Shown piece by piece: positions 42,505 through 52,452 of a DNA stretch of 64,000 nt. The notes under the pieces were generated by a model. The model saw only the letters and a list, made by a program, of their open reading frames with translations. It did not search any database and was not told the DNA's origin. Both the position numbers and the translations under genes were made by a program. The DNA comes from CBDAUN01 sp965200645 (GTDB lineage: Bacteria; Pseudomonadota; Gammaproteobacteria; Arenicellales; JAJDZL01): positions 1,426,001 through 1,490,000 of the forward strand of contig CBDAUN010000003.1 in NCBI GenBank assembly GCA_965200645.1, read 5' to 3'. How positions within the stretch are numbered: the first letter of the stretch is position 1; each line of letters starts with the position of its first letter.

Positions 42505-44079
42505 ATGAAATCGCCATATCCGTGGATAGTTTCTGCAATTTTTGCACTTATCGCCGTCATAAGTTGGGGAGCCTTTATTTTTGCACCAGACTCTTCTGAA
42601 GGTCCTGAAGTCGTCTCGACAGATATCGAGGTATTGAACGAAAGAGTCGATCAAATTAGTGCCCAAAATGAACAATTGGAAGTTCAAATTGCCAAAGTCA
42701 CGGATGAACGCAACAATTTGCAAGTCAAAATTGAGGAATTATCAAGTTTAACAACCGAATTTGATGGTCTGACGGTTTTAAATGAGGATCTTAGAAAGAA
42801 GCTTAATGAAGCTGATGAAAATAATACCGAGCTGATTCAAGAAATTGAAACACTGCAGGCAACTATAAATGCAGTGTCTTCTACCGAATCAGTACAGTCG
42901 ACGGATACAGTTACTGAAGTGGTGACTACTGCTTCTGAAACTGCACAAAATGAGCCAGTTATTGAGGTAGCATCCACTTCATCCGAAACTGCACAAGTGG
43001 ACTCAGTCACCAAACTGGTTGCAAAACCCACCATCAACACTATTACTAAACCTGAATTTCCTGAACCGTTGGAAGATTGGCAGTACTCCACCTTGTCTGA
43101 ACAACCAAAGTACTTGGAAGATATGTTGGCATATTCGCGACGTCAGTTACGCAAACTACGCCAAGAAAAAAGAGCATTGATTGAACAAAGAGACGCTTTG
43201 CTTATAGATAAGAATCAAGTAGAAAATTCACAACAGGTAGAACTTGTAAATAGCCTCGAAGAATGGCGGTATACCGCCTTATCTAAAGATCCAAAGTACT
43301 TGGAAGACGTGTTGGCATTTACTAGAAATCAGTTACGTAAGTCACGCCAAAAAAGTAGAGCATTGATTGAACAAAGAGACGCTTTGCTTATAGATAAGAA
43401 TCAAGTAAAAAATTCACAACAAGTTGAACTTGTAAAAAACAAAGATGTAACCCAAAAGATCGAGCTGCTTGATGCCGAAAATGCTGCATGGGAGAGCGTG
43501 GCTCTGCAATATTCCAATCAATCCAAAGAACTGCAATCGCAAGTAGCTATGGTTGAAGTGGAGAATTCCAGACTGGTAGAACAGTTAAATGAACTGAATG
43601 AAGACATAACTGAACTACAACTAGACAACTCTGTGAAGATATCAGATCTTAAACATCAGATAAAACAACGAGAAGATCAGTTGCTCATCATTACCATAGC
43701 CAGCGACATATTATTCGACTCCGGCTCTGCAGCTTTGACTGCAGAAGGTAAAAATGCTCTTAGGGTAGTCTTTGATCAATTGATTGTAGATACAGACCGG
43801 ATTGTCAGCCTTGAAGGACATACAGATTCCGTACCGGTTTCAGAACGGCTGACCCATATTTATCCAACCAACTGGGAACTATCCGGTGCCAGGGCTGCAA
43901 CAGCCGCACGCTTGCTTATTGCCAACGGATTGCCGCAGGACAAAGTACTAGTCTCAGCATTTGGCGCAACTAAACCGATCGCAGACAATGATACAGAAGC
44001 AGGTCGTCAAATGAATCGTCGTCTAGAGATTCATTTGCGTCCTAATCTCGACAAGTTCCAAAAGGCAAATGGTAATTGA
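42505..44079 (+). CDS. OmpA-family protein with long coiled coil and internal tandem repeat
   Basis: 524 residues: an N-terminal helix (IVSAIFALIAVISWGAFIF), a long coiled coil (about 40-395), and a C-terminal OmpA/MotB peptidoglycan-binding domain (ILFDSGSAALTAEGKNAL, SLEGHTDSVPV, NWELSGARAATAARLL, NRRLEIHL). Residues 189-250 and 251-312 are a tandem duplication. A periplasm-spanning tether between inner membrane and cell wall is likely. SD GGAGG precedes the ATG. Confidence 0.83.
   Translation: MKSPYPWIVSAIFALIAVISWGAFIFAPDSSEGPEVVSTDIEVLNERVDQISAQNEQLEVQIAKVTDERNNLQVKIEELSSLTTEFDGLTVLNEDLRKKLNEADENNTELIQEIETLQATINAVSSTESVQSTDTVTEVVTTASETAQNEPVIEVASTSSETAQVDSVTKLVAKPTINTITKPEFPEPLEDWQYSTLSEQPKYLEDMLAYSRRQLRKLRQEKRALIEQRDALLIDKNQVENSQQVELVNSLEEWRYTALSKDPKYLEDVLAFTRNQLRKSRQKSRALIEQRDALLIDKNQVKNSQQVELVKNKDVTQKIELLDAENAAWESVALQYSNQSKELQSQVAMVEVENSRLVEQLNELNEDITELQLDNSVKISDLKHQIKQREDQLLIITIASDILFDSGSAALTAEGKNALRVVFDQLIVDTDRIVSLEGHTDSVPVSERLTHIYPTNWELSGARAATAARLLIANGLPQDKVLVSAFGATKPIADNDTEAGRQMNRRLEIHLRPNLDKFQKANGN
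43069..43440 (+). repeat. In-frame tandem duplication of 186 bases
   Basis: Copies 43069-43254 and 43255-43440 encode matching 62-residue units (LEDWQYSTLSEQPKYLEDML versus LEEWRYTALSKDPKYLEDVL). A 51-base block (43171-43221 versus 43357-43407) is identical. The duplication is recent or kept similar by conversion. Confidence 0.9.
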
Positions 44080-44740
44080 AGCAGTCAGTGCACCCTACCC
44101 TTATGATGTCGATGCTGCAACAACATACCTAAGAAGATCAGATTCGGTGCTTTCCTACCTTATTGATCAGGTAGGTGACTACAAGTTGGAATACAGGTCA
44201 AATTTGACACCATTTCAAGCCCTAGTCGAATCGATTACTTTCCAGCAATTATCCGGACATGCGGCTTCAGCAATTCATAACCGGGTGCTTCAACTATACC
44301 CGCATACGGATAATCCAAGTTCGAAAGACCTGCTAGAAACACCGGATGAGACGCTACGAAGTTGCGGGCTGTCAAAGTCCAAAGTCAAGGCAATCAAAGA
44401 CTTGGCCTTCAAAGCGGACAAGGGAGACCTTCCGGAATTAGCACAAATCGAACAAATGGAGGATCAACAAGTCATTGATGCCTTTACTACCGTCTGGGGG
44501 ATTGGTCAATGGACCGTAGAAATGCTTTTAATCTTCAACATTGGTAGACCGGACGTACTGCCAATTGGAGATCTGGGCGTAAGGCGTGGATTCATGCACA
44601 CCTACGGTCTGGAGGAAATGCCCGACCCTAAGAGTCTACTAGCCCATGGTGAAAGGTGGAAACCCTATCGTAGTATTGCCACCTGGTACTTGTGGCGTGC
44701 TGCAGATGGTGGCGGGATAGGCGGTGGAAATCGATCCTGA
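44069..44740 (+). CDS. DNA-3-methyladenine glycosylase II family (AlkA-like, HhH-GPD)
   Basis: 223 residues. The helix-hairpin-helix-GPD core is in LIVES-like LVESITFQQLSGHAASAI, then VWGIGQWTVEMLLIF, with the catalytic aspartate in LPIGDLGVRRGF. It excises alkylated purines in base-excision repair. The N-terminal AlkA domain is shortened. It overlaps the OmpA gene by 11 bases. Confidence 0.88.
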   Translation: MVIEAVSAPYPYDVDAATTYLRRSDSVLSYLIDQVGDYKLEYRSNLTPFQALVESITFQQLSGHAASAIHNRVLQLYPHTDNPSSKDLLETPDETLRSCGLSKSKVKAIKDLAFKADKGDLPELAQIEQMEDQQVIDAFTTVWGIGQWTVEMLLIFNIGRPDVLPIGDLGVRRGFMHTYGLEEMPDPKSLLAHGERWKPYRSIATWYLWRAADGGGIGGGNRS

Positions 44741-44748
44741 TTAGATAC

Positions 44749-45996
44749 TCAGGTCATGATATGCCGAATTAGGGCATCAGCAAATTGACTCGTTGAAACT
44801 TCTGTAGAATCCTCCATTTGACGGGCAAAATCGTAGGTGACCGTGCCTTGGGCAATAACCTTAGGAAAAGCGTTGTGAATAAGATCGGCAGCTTCGTTCC
44901 AGCCAATATATTCAAGCAGCATCACACCGGATAAAAGAAGTGAAGAAGGATTAACTTTATCTAAGTTCGCATATTTGGGTGCTGTTCCATGAGTTGCCTC
45001 AAAAACTGCGACATGGTCAGCAACGTTCGCACCTGGCGCAATTCCAATACCTCCTACTTCCGCAGCTACAGCGTCTGAAAGGTAGTCGCCGTTTAAGTTG
45101 GTAGTCGCGATGACATCGAATTCCGCTGGTCTTAACTGCATCAACTGAAACATGATGTCGGCAATTCTGTCCTTAATAACGATCTTCCCTTCCGGCACAT
45201 GTCCGTCGTGTAGATCCCAAACGTCGCTTTCAGCGATCGTTTCTTCTGAGAATTCCTCCGCTGCCAGTTCATAACCCCAAGCCCGAAACGCGCCTTCGGT
45301 GTACTTCATAATGTTGCCTTTATGAACCAGTGTCACGCTCTTACGATTTTGTGCAATTGCATGTTGGATTGCCTTACGTACGAGCCGCTTGGTACGTGTT
45401 GCACTAACCGGCTTTACACCAAGCCCTGCTTGTGATTCAAAGTCGACATTCATTTCCTCTCGCAGAAATTTGGCAAGTTTTTCGTTCTCGGGCGTACCGC
45501 TTTCAAATTCAATGCCTGAATACACATCTTCGGTGTTCTCACGAAAAATGACAACATCAACTTCTTCGGGTCGCTTCATAGGTGAAGGAACCCCCGTGAA
45601 ATACTTTACTGGTCTAACGCATGCGTACAAGTCCAAAGCTTGACGTAAAGAAACATTCAATGATCGAAACCCACCTCCAACAGGTGTGGAAAGAGGACCC
45701 TTTATGGCAACGTTTAGGTCTACTATGGCTTCAAGAGTCTCTGCGGGGAAAAAGTCCCCATCGTACAAAGTGCCTGCCTTTTCTCCCATAAAAAGTTCAC
45801 ACCAGCAGATTTTTCTGTGACCACCATAAGCCTCTTCAACGGCAGCATCCCAAACACGCAGTGATGCTTGGGTAATGTCAGGACCAATTCCGTCACCTTC
45901 GACATAACCAATAATTGGGGTATCGGGAACGTGCAGGGAATTCCCCTCTACGGTAATTTTTTCACCGTTTTCAGGTATTCTTATGTGCTTGTACAT
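44749..45996 (-). CDS. icd: NADP-dependent isocitrate dehydrogenase
   Basis: About 415 residues from ATG 45996; an upstream in-frame start at 46029 would add an unlikely 11-residue lead. It closely follows the E. coli enzyme: YVEGDGIGPDITQA, RSLNVSLRQ (with the phosphorylatable serine), VIFRENTEDVYSGIE, LVHKGNIMKYTEGAF, and FEATHGTAPKYA. It makes 2-oxoglutarate and NADPH in the TCA cycle. It diverges from the gamma-glutamyltransferase gene. Confidence 0.94.
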   Translation of the reverse strand: MYKHIRIPENGEKITVEGNSLHVPDTPIIGYVEGDGIGPDITQASLRVWDAAVEEAYGGHRKICWCELFMGEKAGTLYDGDFFPAETLEAIVDLNVAIKGPLSTPVGGGFRSLNVSLRQALDLYACVRPVKYFTGVPSPMKRPEEVDVVIFRENTEDVYSGIEFESGTPENEKLAKFLREEMNVDFESQAGLGVKPVSATRTKRLVRKAIQHAIAQNRKSVTLVHKGNIMKYTEGAFRAWGYELAAEEFSEETIAESDVWDLHDGHVPEGKIVIKDRIADIMFQLMQLRPAEFDVIATTNLNGDYLSDAVAAEVGGIGIAPGANVADHVAVFEATHGTAPKYANLDKVNPSSLLLSGVMLLEYIGWNEAADLIHNAFPKVIAQGTVTYDFARQMEDSTEVSTSQFADALIRHIMT

Positions 45997-46172
45997 AGTG
46001 CTACTTCCAGTTCGATTGATGCATACCACTGGTCGGTATGGCTTGTTGTTCTAGATTGCCGAAGGCGGTTTTGCCTATGAAAACCTTGTCATGATTGCTC
46101 TTTGCAAGCGCATTCAATTTTAACATTGCCTGCCGCAGTAGCCCTTCAAAAAGTCGTCAACTCGTATTCAAA

Positions 46173-47699
46173 ATGACTAACGCCATTGTCGCTGCTGGAC
46201 ATGAACTGACTGCTGAAGCAGCAGGAAGTATTCTACGCGCTGGCGGCAATGCCTTCGATGCCGCCATCGGAGCATTGTACACCGCCTGTGCCTGCGAACC
46301 CGCACTGGCATCTTTAGGTGGCGGTGGATTTCTTTTGGCTCAACCACACAATGACAGCCCTGTGCTGATTGACTTTTTCTCACAAACACCGGGTAGTTAC
46401 AAACCCACCGATGAACTGGATTTTGATTCATTCGTTTGCGATTTTGGAAGTGCACAACAAATTTTCCATATAGGTGCCGGAACTTGTGCCGTGCCGGGTT
46501 GTGTTAAGGGGATTTTTGCGACGCATAGAAAGTTCGGCACAATGCCTATGCACGAGTTAATCCAGCCGGCATGCGAAATGATTAAGTATGGAGTCGAAAT
46601 TACTTCAGCCCAAGCTTACCTGGTCAAAATTCTCACACCTATTTTTATGATGCCATCCGCTCGCCAATTTTTTGAAAGCACAGTAAACCCTGGATTTCCT
46701 GTTCAGGGTGGCGAAAAAGTTTACCTGCCGCAGTACGTGGATCTTCTTGAGAACTTAGCCAGTGATGGTGATGACCTGTTTTATCGAGGCGAAGTTGCAC
46801 AAGCACTGAACGATATCAGTCGTGATGCAGGAGGAGTCGTTACCCGCCAGGATTTAGAGACCTACAAAGCAATTCTGCGCAAGCCCCTGCACGTTAAATA
46901 TCGCAAGTTTGATTTACTGTTAAACCCGCCACCTTCGGTTGGCGGAATTCGGATAGCGATCGCATTGGCGATCTTGGAACAACTGCCATATAGTTCTGAT
47001 GGATTCGGTTCGGTGCAACACCTGAATGCGACTTTAAAAACTCTGCAGCATGTCCACGACCTGGACCCTGCCGAAGGGCACCAAGAGTTTGCTATTGACG
47101 AATATCTCCTTACGGAGTATCGAAAGATTATTGAGTCAAAGCGACTAGCCACTCGTGGTACAACACACATTTCAATCATTGATCGGCAAGGCAATGCGGC
47201 ATCCGTAACGATAAGCAACGGCGAAGGATGCGGTGTGATGATTCCGGGCACCGCAGTGATGATGAACAACATGTTGGGGGAAGAAGACTTGAATCCTGTT
47301 GGCCTGACAGGATGGCCCAAGAATACCCGTCTCAGTTCGATGATGTGTCCTGTGATTGGTCGTCAGGATAACAGTAGACTTATTGCTCTGGGCTCCGGTG
47401 GTTCAAACAGAATTCCGTCGGCTATTCAGCAAGTTCTAACCAGTCTAATTGACTATCACATGTCGCCTGAACAGGCGGTTCGTGCCCCACGCGTGCACTA
47501 CTACGATGGCGTTGCCTATGCAGAAAACTTCTTTGAAGAAAAATCATTGCAGACATCACTTGGTCGATTTGATGAGCATGTTCTGTTTGATGAACGAAAC
47601 GTATTTTTCGGCGGCGTGCACACCGTATCCCAGTCCGCTACCGACTCGGATGGGTTCGCCGACGAACGTCGCGCAGGGCACTGCATCAGCGTCCCTTAA
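46173..47699 (+). CDS. Gamma-glutamyltransferase family protein, cytoplasmic form
   Basis: About 508 residues from ATG 46173 (the frame opens at 46095). ASLGGGGFLLA, NAFDAAIGA, and the autoprocessing threonine in ATRGTTHISIIDRQGNA identify the Ntn-hydrolase family; GSGGSNRIPSAIQQVL is the usual C-terminal signature. No signal peptide is visible, so it differs from the periplasmic enzyme and may act on a specific gamma-glutamyl compound. It meets the MFS gene as TAATG. Confidence 0.85.
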   Translation: MTNAIVAAGHELTAEAAGSILRAGGNAFDAAIGALYTACACEPALASLGGGGFLLAQPHNDSPVLIDFFSQTPGSYKPTDELDFDSFVCDFGSAQQIFHIGAGTCAVPGCVKGIFATHRKFGTMPMHELIQPACEMIKYGVEITSAQAYLVKILTPIFMMPSARQFFESTVNPGFPVQGGEKVYLPQYVDLLENLASDGDDLFYRGEVAQALNDISRDAGGVVTRQDLETYKAILRKPLHVKYRKFDLLLNPPPSVGGIRIAIALAILEQLPYSSDGFGSVQHLNATLKTLQHVHDLDPAEGHQEFAIDEYLLTEYRKIIESKRLATRGTTHISIIDRQGNAASVTISNGEGCGVMIPGTAVMMNNMLGEEDLNPVGLTGWPKNTRLSSMMCPVIGRQDNSRLIALGSGGSNRIPSAIQQVLTSLIDYHMSPEQAVRAPRVHYYDGVAYAENFFEEKSLQTSLGRFDEHVLFDERNVFFGGVHTVSQSATDSDGFADERRAGHCISVP

Positions 47700-48871
47700 T
47701 GAAACTGTTTGCATCGATGATCCCCGACCCTCATCGGCGTCGGGTACTGCTTTCAATAATCGCAGTGATCGCAGTCTATGGCCTATCCATTGGTTTGCTG
47801 TTTCCGCTGATCAGTTTAAATATGGAGGCTCGCGGCTATAGTCGTACGATGATTGGCCTGATGGGAGTGATGCCATTTTTGTCATCAATAATTGCCTCTC
47901 CATTTACACCGATCATAATGCGTTCAATCAATATAACCCGACTATGCGCAATTTGTATTGCAGCAGAGGTAGTGCTACTGATTTGCCTGCCACTTTTTGA
48001 CAGCATTGTTGCATGGTTCATCATTCGATTTTTGATGGGAGTCGCTGGAACTGGACTTTTCGTCGCCAGTGAAACCTGGATTAACGAAATTGCAGAGGAT
48101 CACTATCGGGGACGCATCATTGGCATCTATACTTTTATGATCAGCATCACCTTTGCGATTGGCCCTCTGTTTGTTTTGGTGCTGGGGGTTGAAGGATTCT
48201 TACCGTTTGTTGTTCCCGCTTTAATCATTGGATTAGCATTCATCCCCTTGTGGCAAACTCGAGACTCCAAACCAAATTTTTCGGACAGCAAAGTTTCTCA
48301 GGTTTTCGGATTCCTTTGGATATCGCCGGCGCTGGTTGCGGCAGCTGCAATCGTATCTTTTGAGGAAGCTACATTTGTTACATTGATGCCTGTTTACGCA
48401 GTCCGTAATGGTCTGTCTCAAGACAACGCTGCAATTTTTCTTACGATTCTTGCAACCGGTTCTATGGTGGCACAGCCGTTTGTGGGATGGCTGGCCGATA
48501 AACTGGACCGAGTGGCAATTTTGAATGTCTGCGCCGCAGTCACCGTAATTGGGCCAATATTGTTGCCATTCGCCATTCAAAACGCAGTGTTTTCTGCAGC
48601 AGTGCTGCTGGTCTGGGGTGCAGGAGTAGCTGGAATTTACACAATCGCGATGACACTAATGGGTCAACGCTTTCGCGGTGCACAACTGGCTGCAGGTAAT
48701 GCAATGTTCGGGTTAATGTGGGGTGTGGCTGGATCAGCTGGACCAGCCATCGGCGGTCCGTTGATGGATGTTTGGGACCCTCACGGATTTATCGCAGTAC
48801 TGTTGGTTTTTTCAATTCTGTTTCTTGCCTTTTCGTTATTTCGCAGTAGCCACGAAATGCGCCGCTACTAA
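47699..48871 (+). CDS. MFS transporter
   Basis: 390 residues, twelve predicted helices. MFS loop signatures follow helix 2 (NMEARGYSRTMIGLMG and PFTPIIMRSINITR), and GWLADKLDRVAIL is the loop 8-9 copy. Coupled start with the gamma-glutamyltransferase suggests that it moves a substrate or product of that enzyme. It ends in a four-base overlap with the convergent DUF255 gene. Confidence 0.85.
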   Translation: MKLFASMIPDPHRRRVLLSIIAVIAVYGLSIGLLFPLISLNMEARGYSRTMIGLMGVMPFLSSIIASPFTPIIMRSINITRLCAICIAAEVVLLICLPLFDSIVAWFIIRFLMGVAGTGLFVASETWINEIAEDHYRGRIIGIYTFMISITFAIGPLFVLVLGVEGFLPFVVPALIIGLAFIPLWQTRDSKPNFSDSKVSQVFGFLWISPALVAAAAIVSFEEATFVTLMPVYAVRNGLSQDNAAIFLTILATGSMVAQPFVGWLADKLDRVAILNVCAAVTVIGPILLPFAIQNAVFSAAVLLVWGAGVAGIYTIAMTLMGQRFRGAQLAAGNAMFGLMWGVAGSAGPAIGGPLMDVWDPHGFIAVLLVFSILFLAFSLFRSSHEMRRY

Positions 48872-50958
48872 GTCGCAGTTGAGCTTGAGCTTCTGAGTTG
48901 TTCTAGCAACTCCTCAACCGTGTGACACGGAAGACCGCAGGTATAGTGCCTACAAACATATCCGACAACACCGGAACCACTGGTTTGTCTTTCGCGTAAC
49001 ACCCCGGGAAGTGCTTTGCAATCATTTGGGATTGCAAGGACCATTGCATCAAGATCTGGGTGACAATCGATTTCCATCTGCCACGGAACCATCTGCTCAG
49101 ATTCACCTCGAATAACTACTATTGCGCTAGGATGAAACTTTTCGGTAATCGCCATCGCCGCCGTCGCAAAGGCTGCCGGGATCACCTCAATCGCTGGCTG
49201 GATTGCTTCAAGAATTCGTTCGGCGGCACTGACATATCTTGTTTCACCCAACAAGTATCCCAACTTCAGTAGCACCAGAGCTGCTACTCCGTTTCCGGAA
49301 GGTGTCGCATCGTCACTGGCAGGAACAACCTTAGCAATTAACTCTTCATGATCGTCAGACGTGAAATACAAAGCACCGCTGTCAACTTTTACAAAGTGCT
49401 TTAAAACGCAGTCGGCTAAATCGATAAGAAAATACAAATCACCTTCATTCCAACGTGCCTGCAATTTTTGAAGTATGCCGTGAATCAAAAAGACATGGTC
49501 ATCCAAGTAGGCGTTGAACCTTACATCACCGTCCTTAGCAACGGCAAGCAGTCGACCCTGTTGCCATAGATTATGCTTGATGAACTCCAAAGCACGTTCG
49601 GCTGAATCAATAAATTTGGGTTGCTTGAGCAGTCTGCCTGTCGTCGCCATCGCACCGATCATCAAGCCATTCCAAGATGTGAGTATCTTTTCATCTCTAC
49701 TCGGTCGCACCCGCTTCCCTCGTTCGGTAAACAACTTTGACCTCGCCGACTCTAGCAAAGTTACAGTGTCATCCGTTGATAGATTGCTGCGCTTGGCAAC
49801 GTCTTCGATACCGGTTTCAATACATAGATTCCATTTTCCTTCAAAATTGGGTACACCACGCAAACCATGACGTATTTCGAGGGTGGTGAACTCCTCTTTG
49901 GTTAGAACATTTTGCAATTCACTCACTGTCCAGACATAAAACTTGCCTTCTTCACCTTCAGAGTCAGCATCCAGAGTAGAAAAATAACCACCGTTAGAGG
50001 ATTGCATTTCACGCATCACCCATTTTCCGGTATCAATAGCTATCCTTTCGAAACCGCTTTCCTTTTTCAAATACGCAGCTCGCGCATAAACCGACATAAG
50101 TTGTGCATTGTCGTAAAGCATTTTTTCAAAATGTGGGATTTTCCATTGCGCATCGACTGAATACCGGCAAAACCCTCCACCTACTTGGTCATAAATACCA
50201 CCTGCCGCCATTGCTTCAAGCGTGTGGAGTGCTATGAGGTGAGCTGTATTGCCAGAGCCGGATTCACATCCACCCTTGTCCACAAAATTCAGCAAAAAAG
50301 CCAATGGTGCTGGACTTGGGAATTTCGGTGGCTCTCCAAATCCACCATAAACGGGGTCGTACTGCTCGTACAATCCGTCTACAGCGATGGCTGGCAGTTC
50401 CTTGTCCTGTAACTTTGTAGCTTGACTAGGAATATCTCCAATCGTATTGAGAGCCACTTTAAGTTCACCATACTTGTCGTCAAACTTGCCTTTGCTGGCC
50501 TTAACATGATAGTTGACTCGTTCAAGCAGATGCTTGAAACTGGACATATCGCCAACAGGAACCGGCGGGAAATAGGTGCCCATGAAAATAGGCACTTGAT
50601 CGGATGGTCTCAAAAAAGCCGTCAATGGCCAACCACCGGGTCTATGGGTTAAAAGTTGATGAGCCAGCTGATAGATTTTGTCTATGTCTGGTCGTTCCTC
50701 TCGATCAACCTTGATAGATACGAAGTACTTATTCATTAACTTCGCAGTTTCTGGGTCTTCAAAAGATTCGCGTTCCATGACATGGCACCAGTGGCAGGCT
50801 GAATATCCAATTGAGAGCAAAATTGTCTTGTTTTCTTTTTTTGCCTTTTCAAGAGCTTCGGTTCCCCAAGGAAACCAATCTACGGGGTTATATGCATGCT
50901 GAAGCAAGTACGGACTTGATTCACTAATGAGTCGGTTTGGGTTGTCTGACTTTTCCAT
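48868..50958 (-). CDS. DUF255/YyaL thioredoxin-domain protein
   Basis: 696 residues. The N-terminal thioredoxin-like domain begins SPYLLQHAYNPVDWFPWGTEAL and holds ACHWCHVMERESF (CxxC). A long alpha/alpha barrel of the N-acylglucosamine-epimerase type follows, with GGIYDQVGGGFCRYSVDAQW and FEKMLYDNAQL. The family (human SPATA20) is widespread; its reaction is not established. Confidence 0.9.
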   Translation of the reverse strand: MEKSDNPNRLISESSPYLLQHAYNPVDWFPWGTEALEKAKKENKTILLSIGYSACHWCHVMERESFEDPETAKLMNKYFVSIKVDREERPDIDKIYQLAHQLLTHRPGGWPLTAFLRPSDQVPIFMGTYFPPVPVGDMSSFKHLLERVNYHVKASKGKFDDKYGELKVALNTIGDIPSQATKLQDKELPAIAVDGLYEQYDPVYGGFGEPPKFPSPAPLAFLLNFVDKGGCESGSGNTAHLIALHTLEAMAAGGIYDQVGGGFCRYSVDAQWKIPHFEKMLYDNAQLMSVYARAAYLKKESGFERIAIDTGKWVMREMQSSNGGYFSTLDADSEGEEGKFYVWTVSELQNVLTKEEFTTLEIRHGLRGVPNFEGKWNLCIETGIEDVAKRSNLSTDDTVTLLESARSKLFTERGKRVRPSRDEKILTSWNGLMIGAMATTGRLLKQPKFIDSAERALEFIKHNLWQQGRLLAVAKDGDVRFNAYLDDHVFLIHGILQKLQARWNEGDLYFLIDLADCVLKHFVKVDSGALYFTSDDHEELIAKVVPASDDATPSGNGVAALVLLKLGYLLGETRYVSAAERILEAIQPAIEVIPAAFATAAMAITEKFHPSAIVVIRGESEQMVPWQMEIDCHPDLDAMVLAIPNDCKALPGVLRERQTSGSGVVGYVCRHYTCGLPCHTVEELLEQLRSSSSTAT

Positions 50959-51138
50959 GAATTAATCGAATATGACGGTGAATAGGGTATTATGATTTAA
51001 CGGCACACGAACCTGAATCAAGGCAACCTCCGATACAGATAAAGGCTTTTTGGCTTACTCCACTTAGTGTGTTCATTCATATTGTCAGTTATGCTCAATG
51101 ATTTTTCAAATTTTCTTTTTATTGCGACTAATTTAGTG

Positions 51139-51930
51139 ATGAACTTCCCGGTAATAGATGCGGTAGCTTTCTCACTTGGTCCAGTCAGTATTCACTGGTA
51201 CGGCCTGTCCTATATTGCTGGAATATTGGCAGCTGTTATACTCGGTCGCTATCGAGCAAAAAAGCAAGATTTTATGGTATCAAAGGATGCTGTTATTGAT
51301 CTTGTCGCCTATGTTGCATTTTTTGCAATAATTGGCGGAAGGCTGGGATATACGCTGATTTACGAGTTCGGTCACTACGCCTACAACCCCCTCGATATTT
51401 TTAAGGTATGGCGAGGCGGAATGTCGTTTCATGGTGGATTTGTTGGTTCTATTGCAGGTGTCTGGCTTTACGCCTATCGCAGAAATTATTCCTTTCTCGA
51501 CTTGACTGACTTTCTTGCACCGCTATCTGCCGTAGGTCTGTTTTTTGGACGAATTGCCAACTTCATAAATCAAGAGTTGTGGGGCCGGCCGGCCGAAGTG
51601 GCTTGGGCAATAGTCTTTCCGAACGATCCGGAACAATTACCAAGACATCCTTCCCAAATCTATGAAGCCGTATTGGAAGGTGCCATATTGTTTGTTGTGT
51701 TGTGGGTTTTTTCGCTAAAGAAAAGACGGCGAGGATTGATCTCGGCATTATTTTTGATGCTTTACGGTGTATTTCGTTTCCTTGTGGAATTCACCAGAGA
51801 ACCCGATGCCCACTTAAACTTTATTCTTTGGGGCTGGCTCACAATGGGGCAATTGCTTTCAGTACCTTTAGTCGTGGCTGGCATCTGGATGTGGCTTAGG
51901 ATGTCAAACGCAAACAATAACTCTAACTAA
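51139..51930 (+). CDS. lgt: Prolipoprotein diacylglyceryl transferase Lgt
   Basis: About 263 residues from ATG 51139 (earlier in-frame start at 51067 adds an implausible lead). Visible: SIHWYGLSYIAG, WRGGMSFHGGFVG with the key HGG, the Lgt signature GRIANFINQELWGRP, and RHPSQIYEAVLEG. It attaches diacylglycerol to lipobox cysteines, needed for lipoproteins such as the thioredoxin-like one at 27.2 kb. Confidence 0.94.
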   Translation: MNFPVIDAVAFSLGPVSIHWYGLSYIAGILAAVILGRYRAKKQDFMVSKDAVIDLVAYVAFFAIIGGRLGYTLIYEFGHYAYNPLDIFKVWRGGMSFHGGFVGSIAGVWLYAYRRNYSFLDLTDFLAPLSAVGLFFGRIANFINQELWGRPAEVAWAIVFPNDPEQLPRHPSQIYEAVLEGAILFVVLWVFSLKKRRRGLISALFLMLYGVFRFLVEFTREPDAHLNFILWGWLTMGQLLSVPLVVAGIWMWLRMSNANNNSN

Positions 51931-51945
51931 GTTAATTAGACATCT

Positions 51946-52452
51946 ATGGTTGACAAACAAGCAATTCGTTTGGTCCAGTCACTCGATGCTTTAGGAGTGG
52001 ATTACGAATTACTCGAGTGTGACCCTCAACTTGCGGACACTGAAACCTACTGTAAGAACTATGGCTGTGCATTAAAAGACTGTGCTAACACCATCGTCGT
52101 AAAATCAAAAACCGGCGAAGCAAAATTCGCTGCATGCGTGGTCTTGGCAACAACACGTTTAGACGTCAATAATGTCGTACGAAAGAAACTTGGCAGTCGT
52201 AAGGCATCATTCGCATCAGCCGAAGAAACTCAGGAAATGACCGGTATGGCAATTGGTGGCGTCACGCCGATAGGACTGCCGTTAACCATACCTTTATGGG
52301 TTGACCAAGCGGTTATGGGGCGAAAATCAATCGTTCTCGGTGGGTCGAGTCGCTCGCTTAAGTTAAAGGTGTCGCCGGATTTGTTTCTTCAAACCCCAAA
52401 TACAGAAATTGTCGAGCAACTTGCCCGTCCGTTCACTCGGGAAGCAACCTAG
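51946..52452 (+). CDS. YbaK/EbsC-type aminoacyl-tRNA deacylase
   Basis: 168 residues of the YbaK/ProX fold, with the active-site loop GMAIGGVTPIGLP and the lysine in NTIVVKSKTG. These proteins clear misacylated tRNA. It follows lgt by 15 bases and overlaps the convergent gene by 20 bases. Confidence 0.85.
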   Translation: MVDKQAIRLVQSLDALGVDYELLECDPQLADTETYCKNYGCALKDCANTIVVKSKTGEAKFAACVVLATTRLDVNNVVRKKLGSRKASFASAEETQEMTGMAIGGVTPIGLPLTIPLWVDQAVMGRKSIVLGGSSRSLKLKVSPDLFLQTPNTEIVEQLARPFTREAT

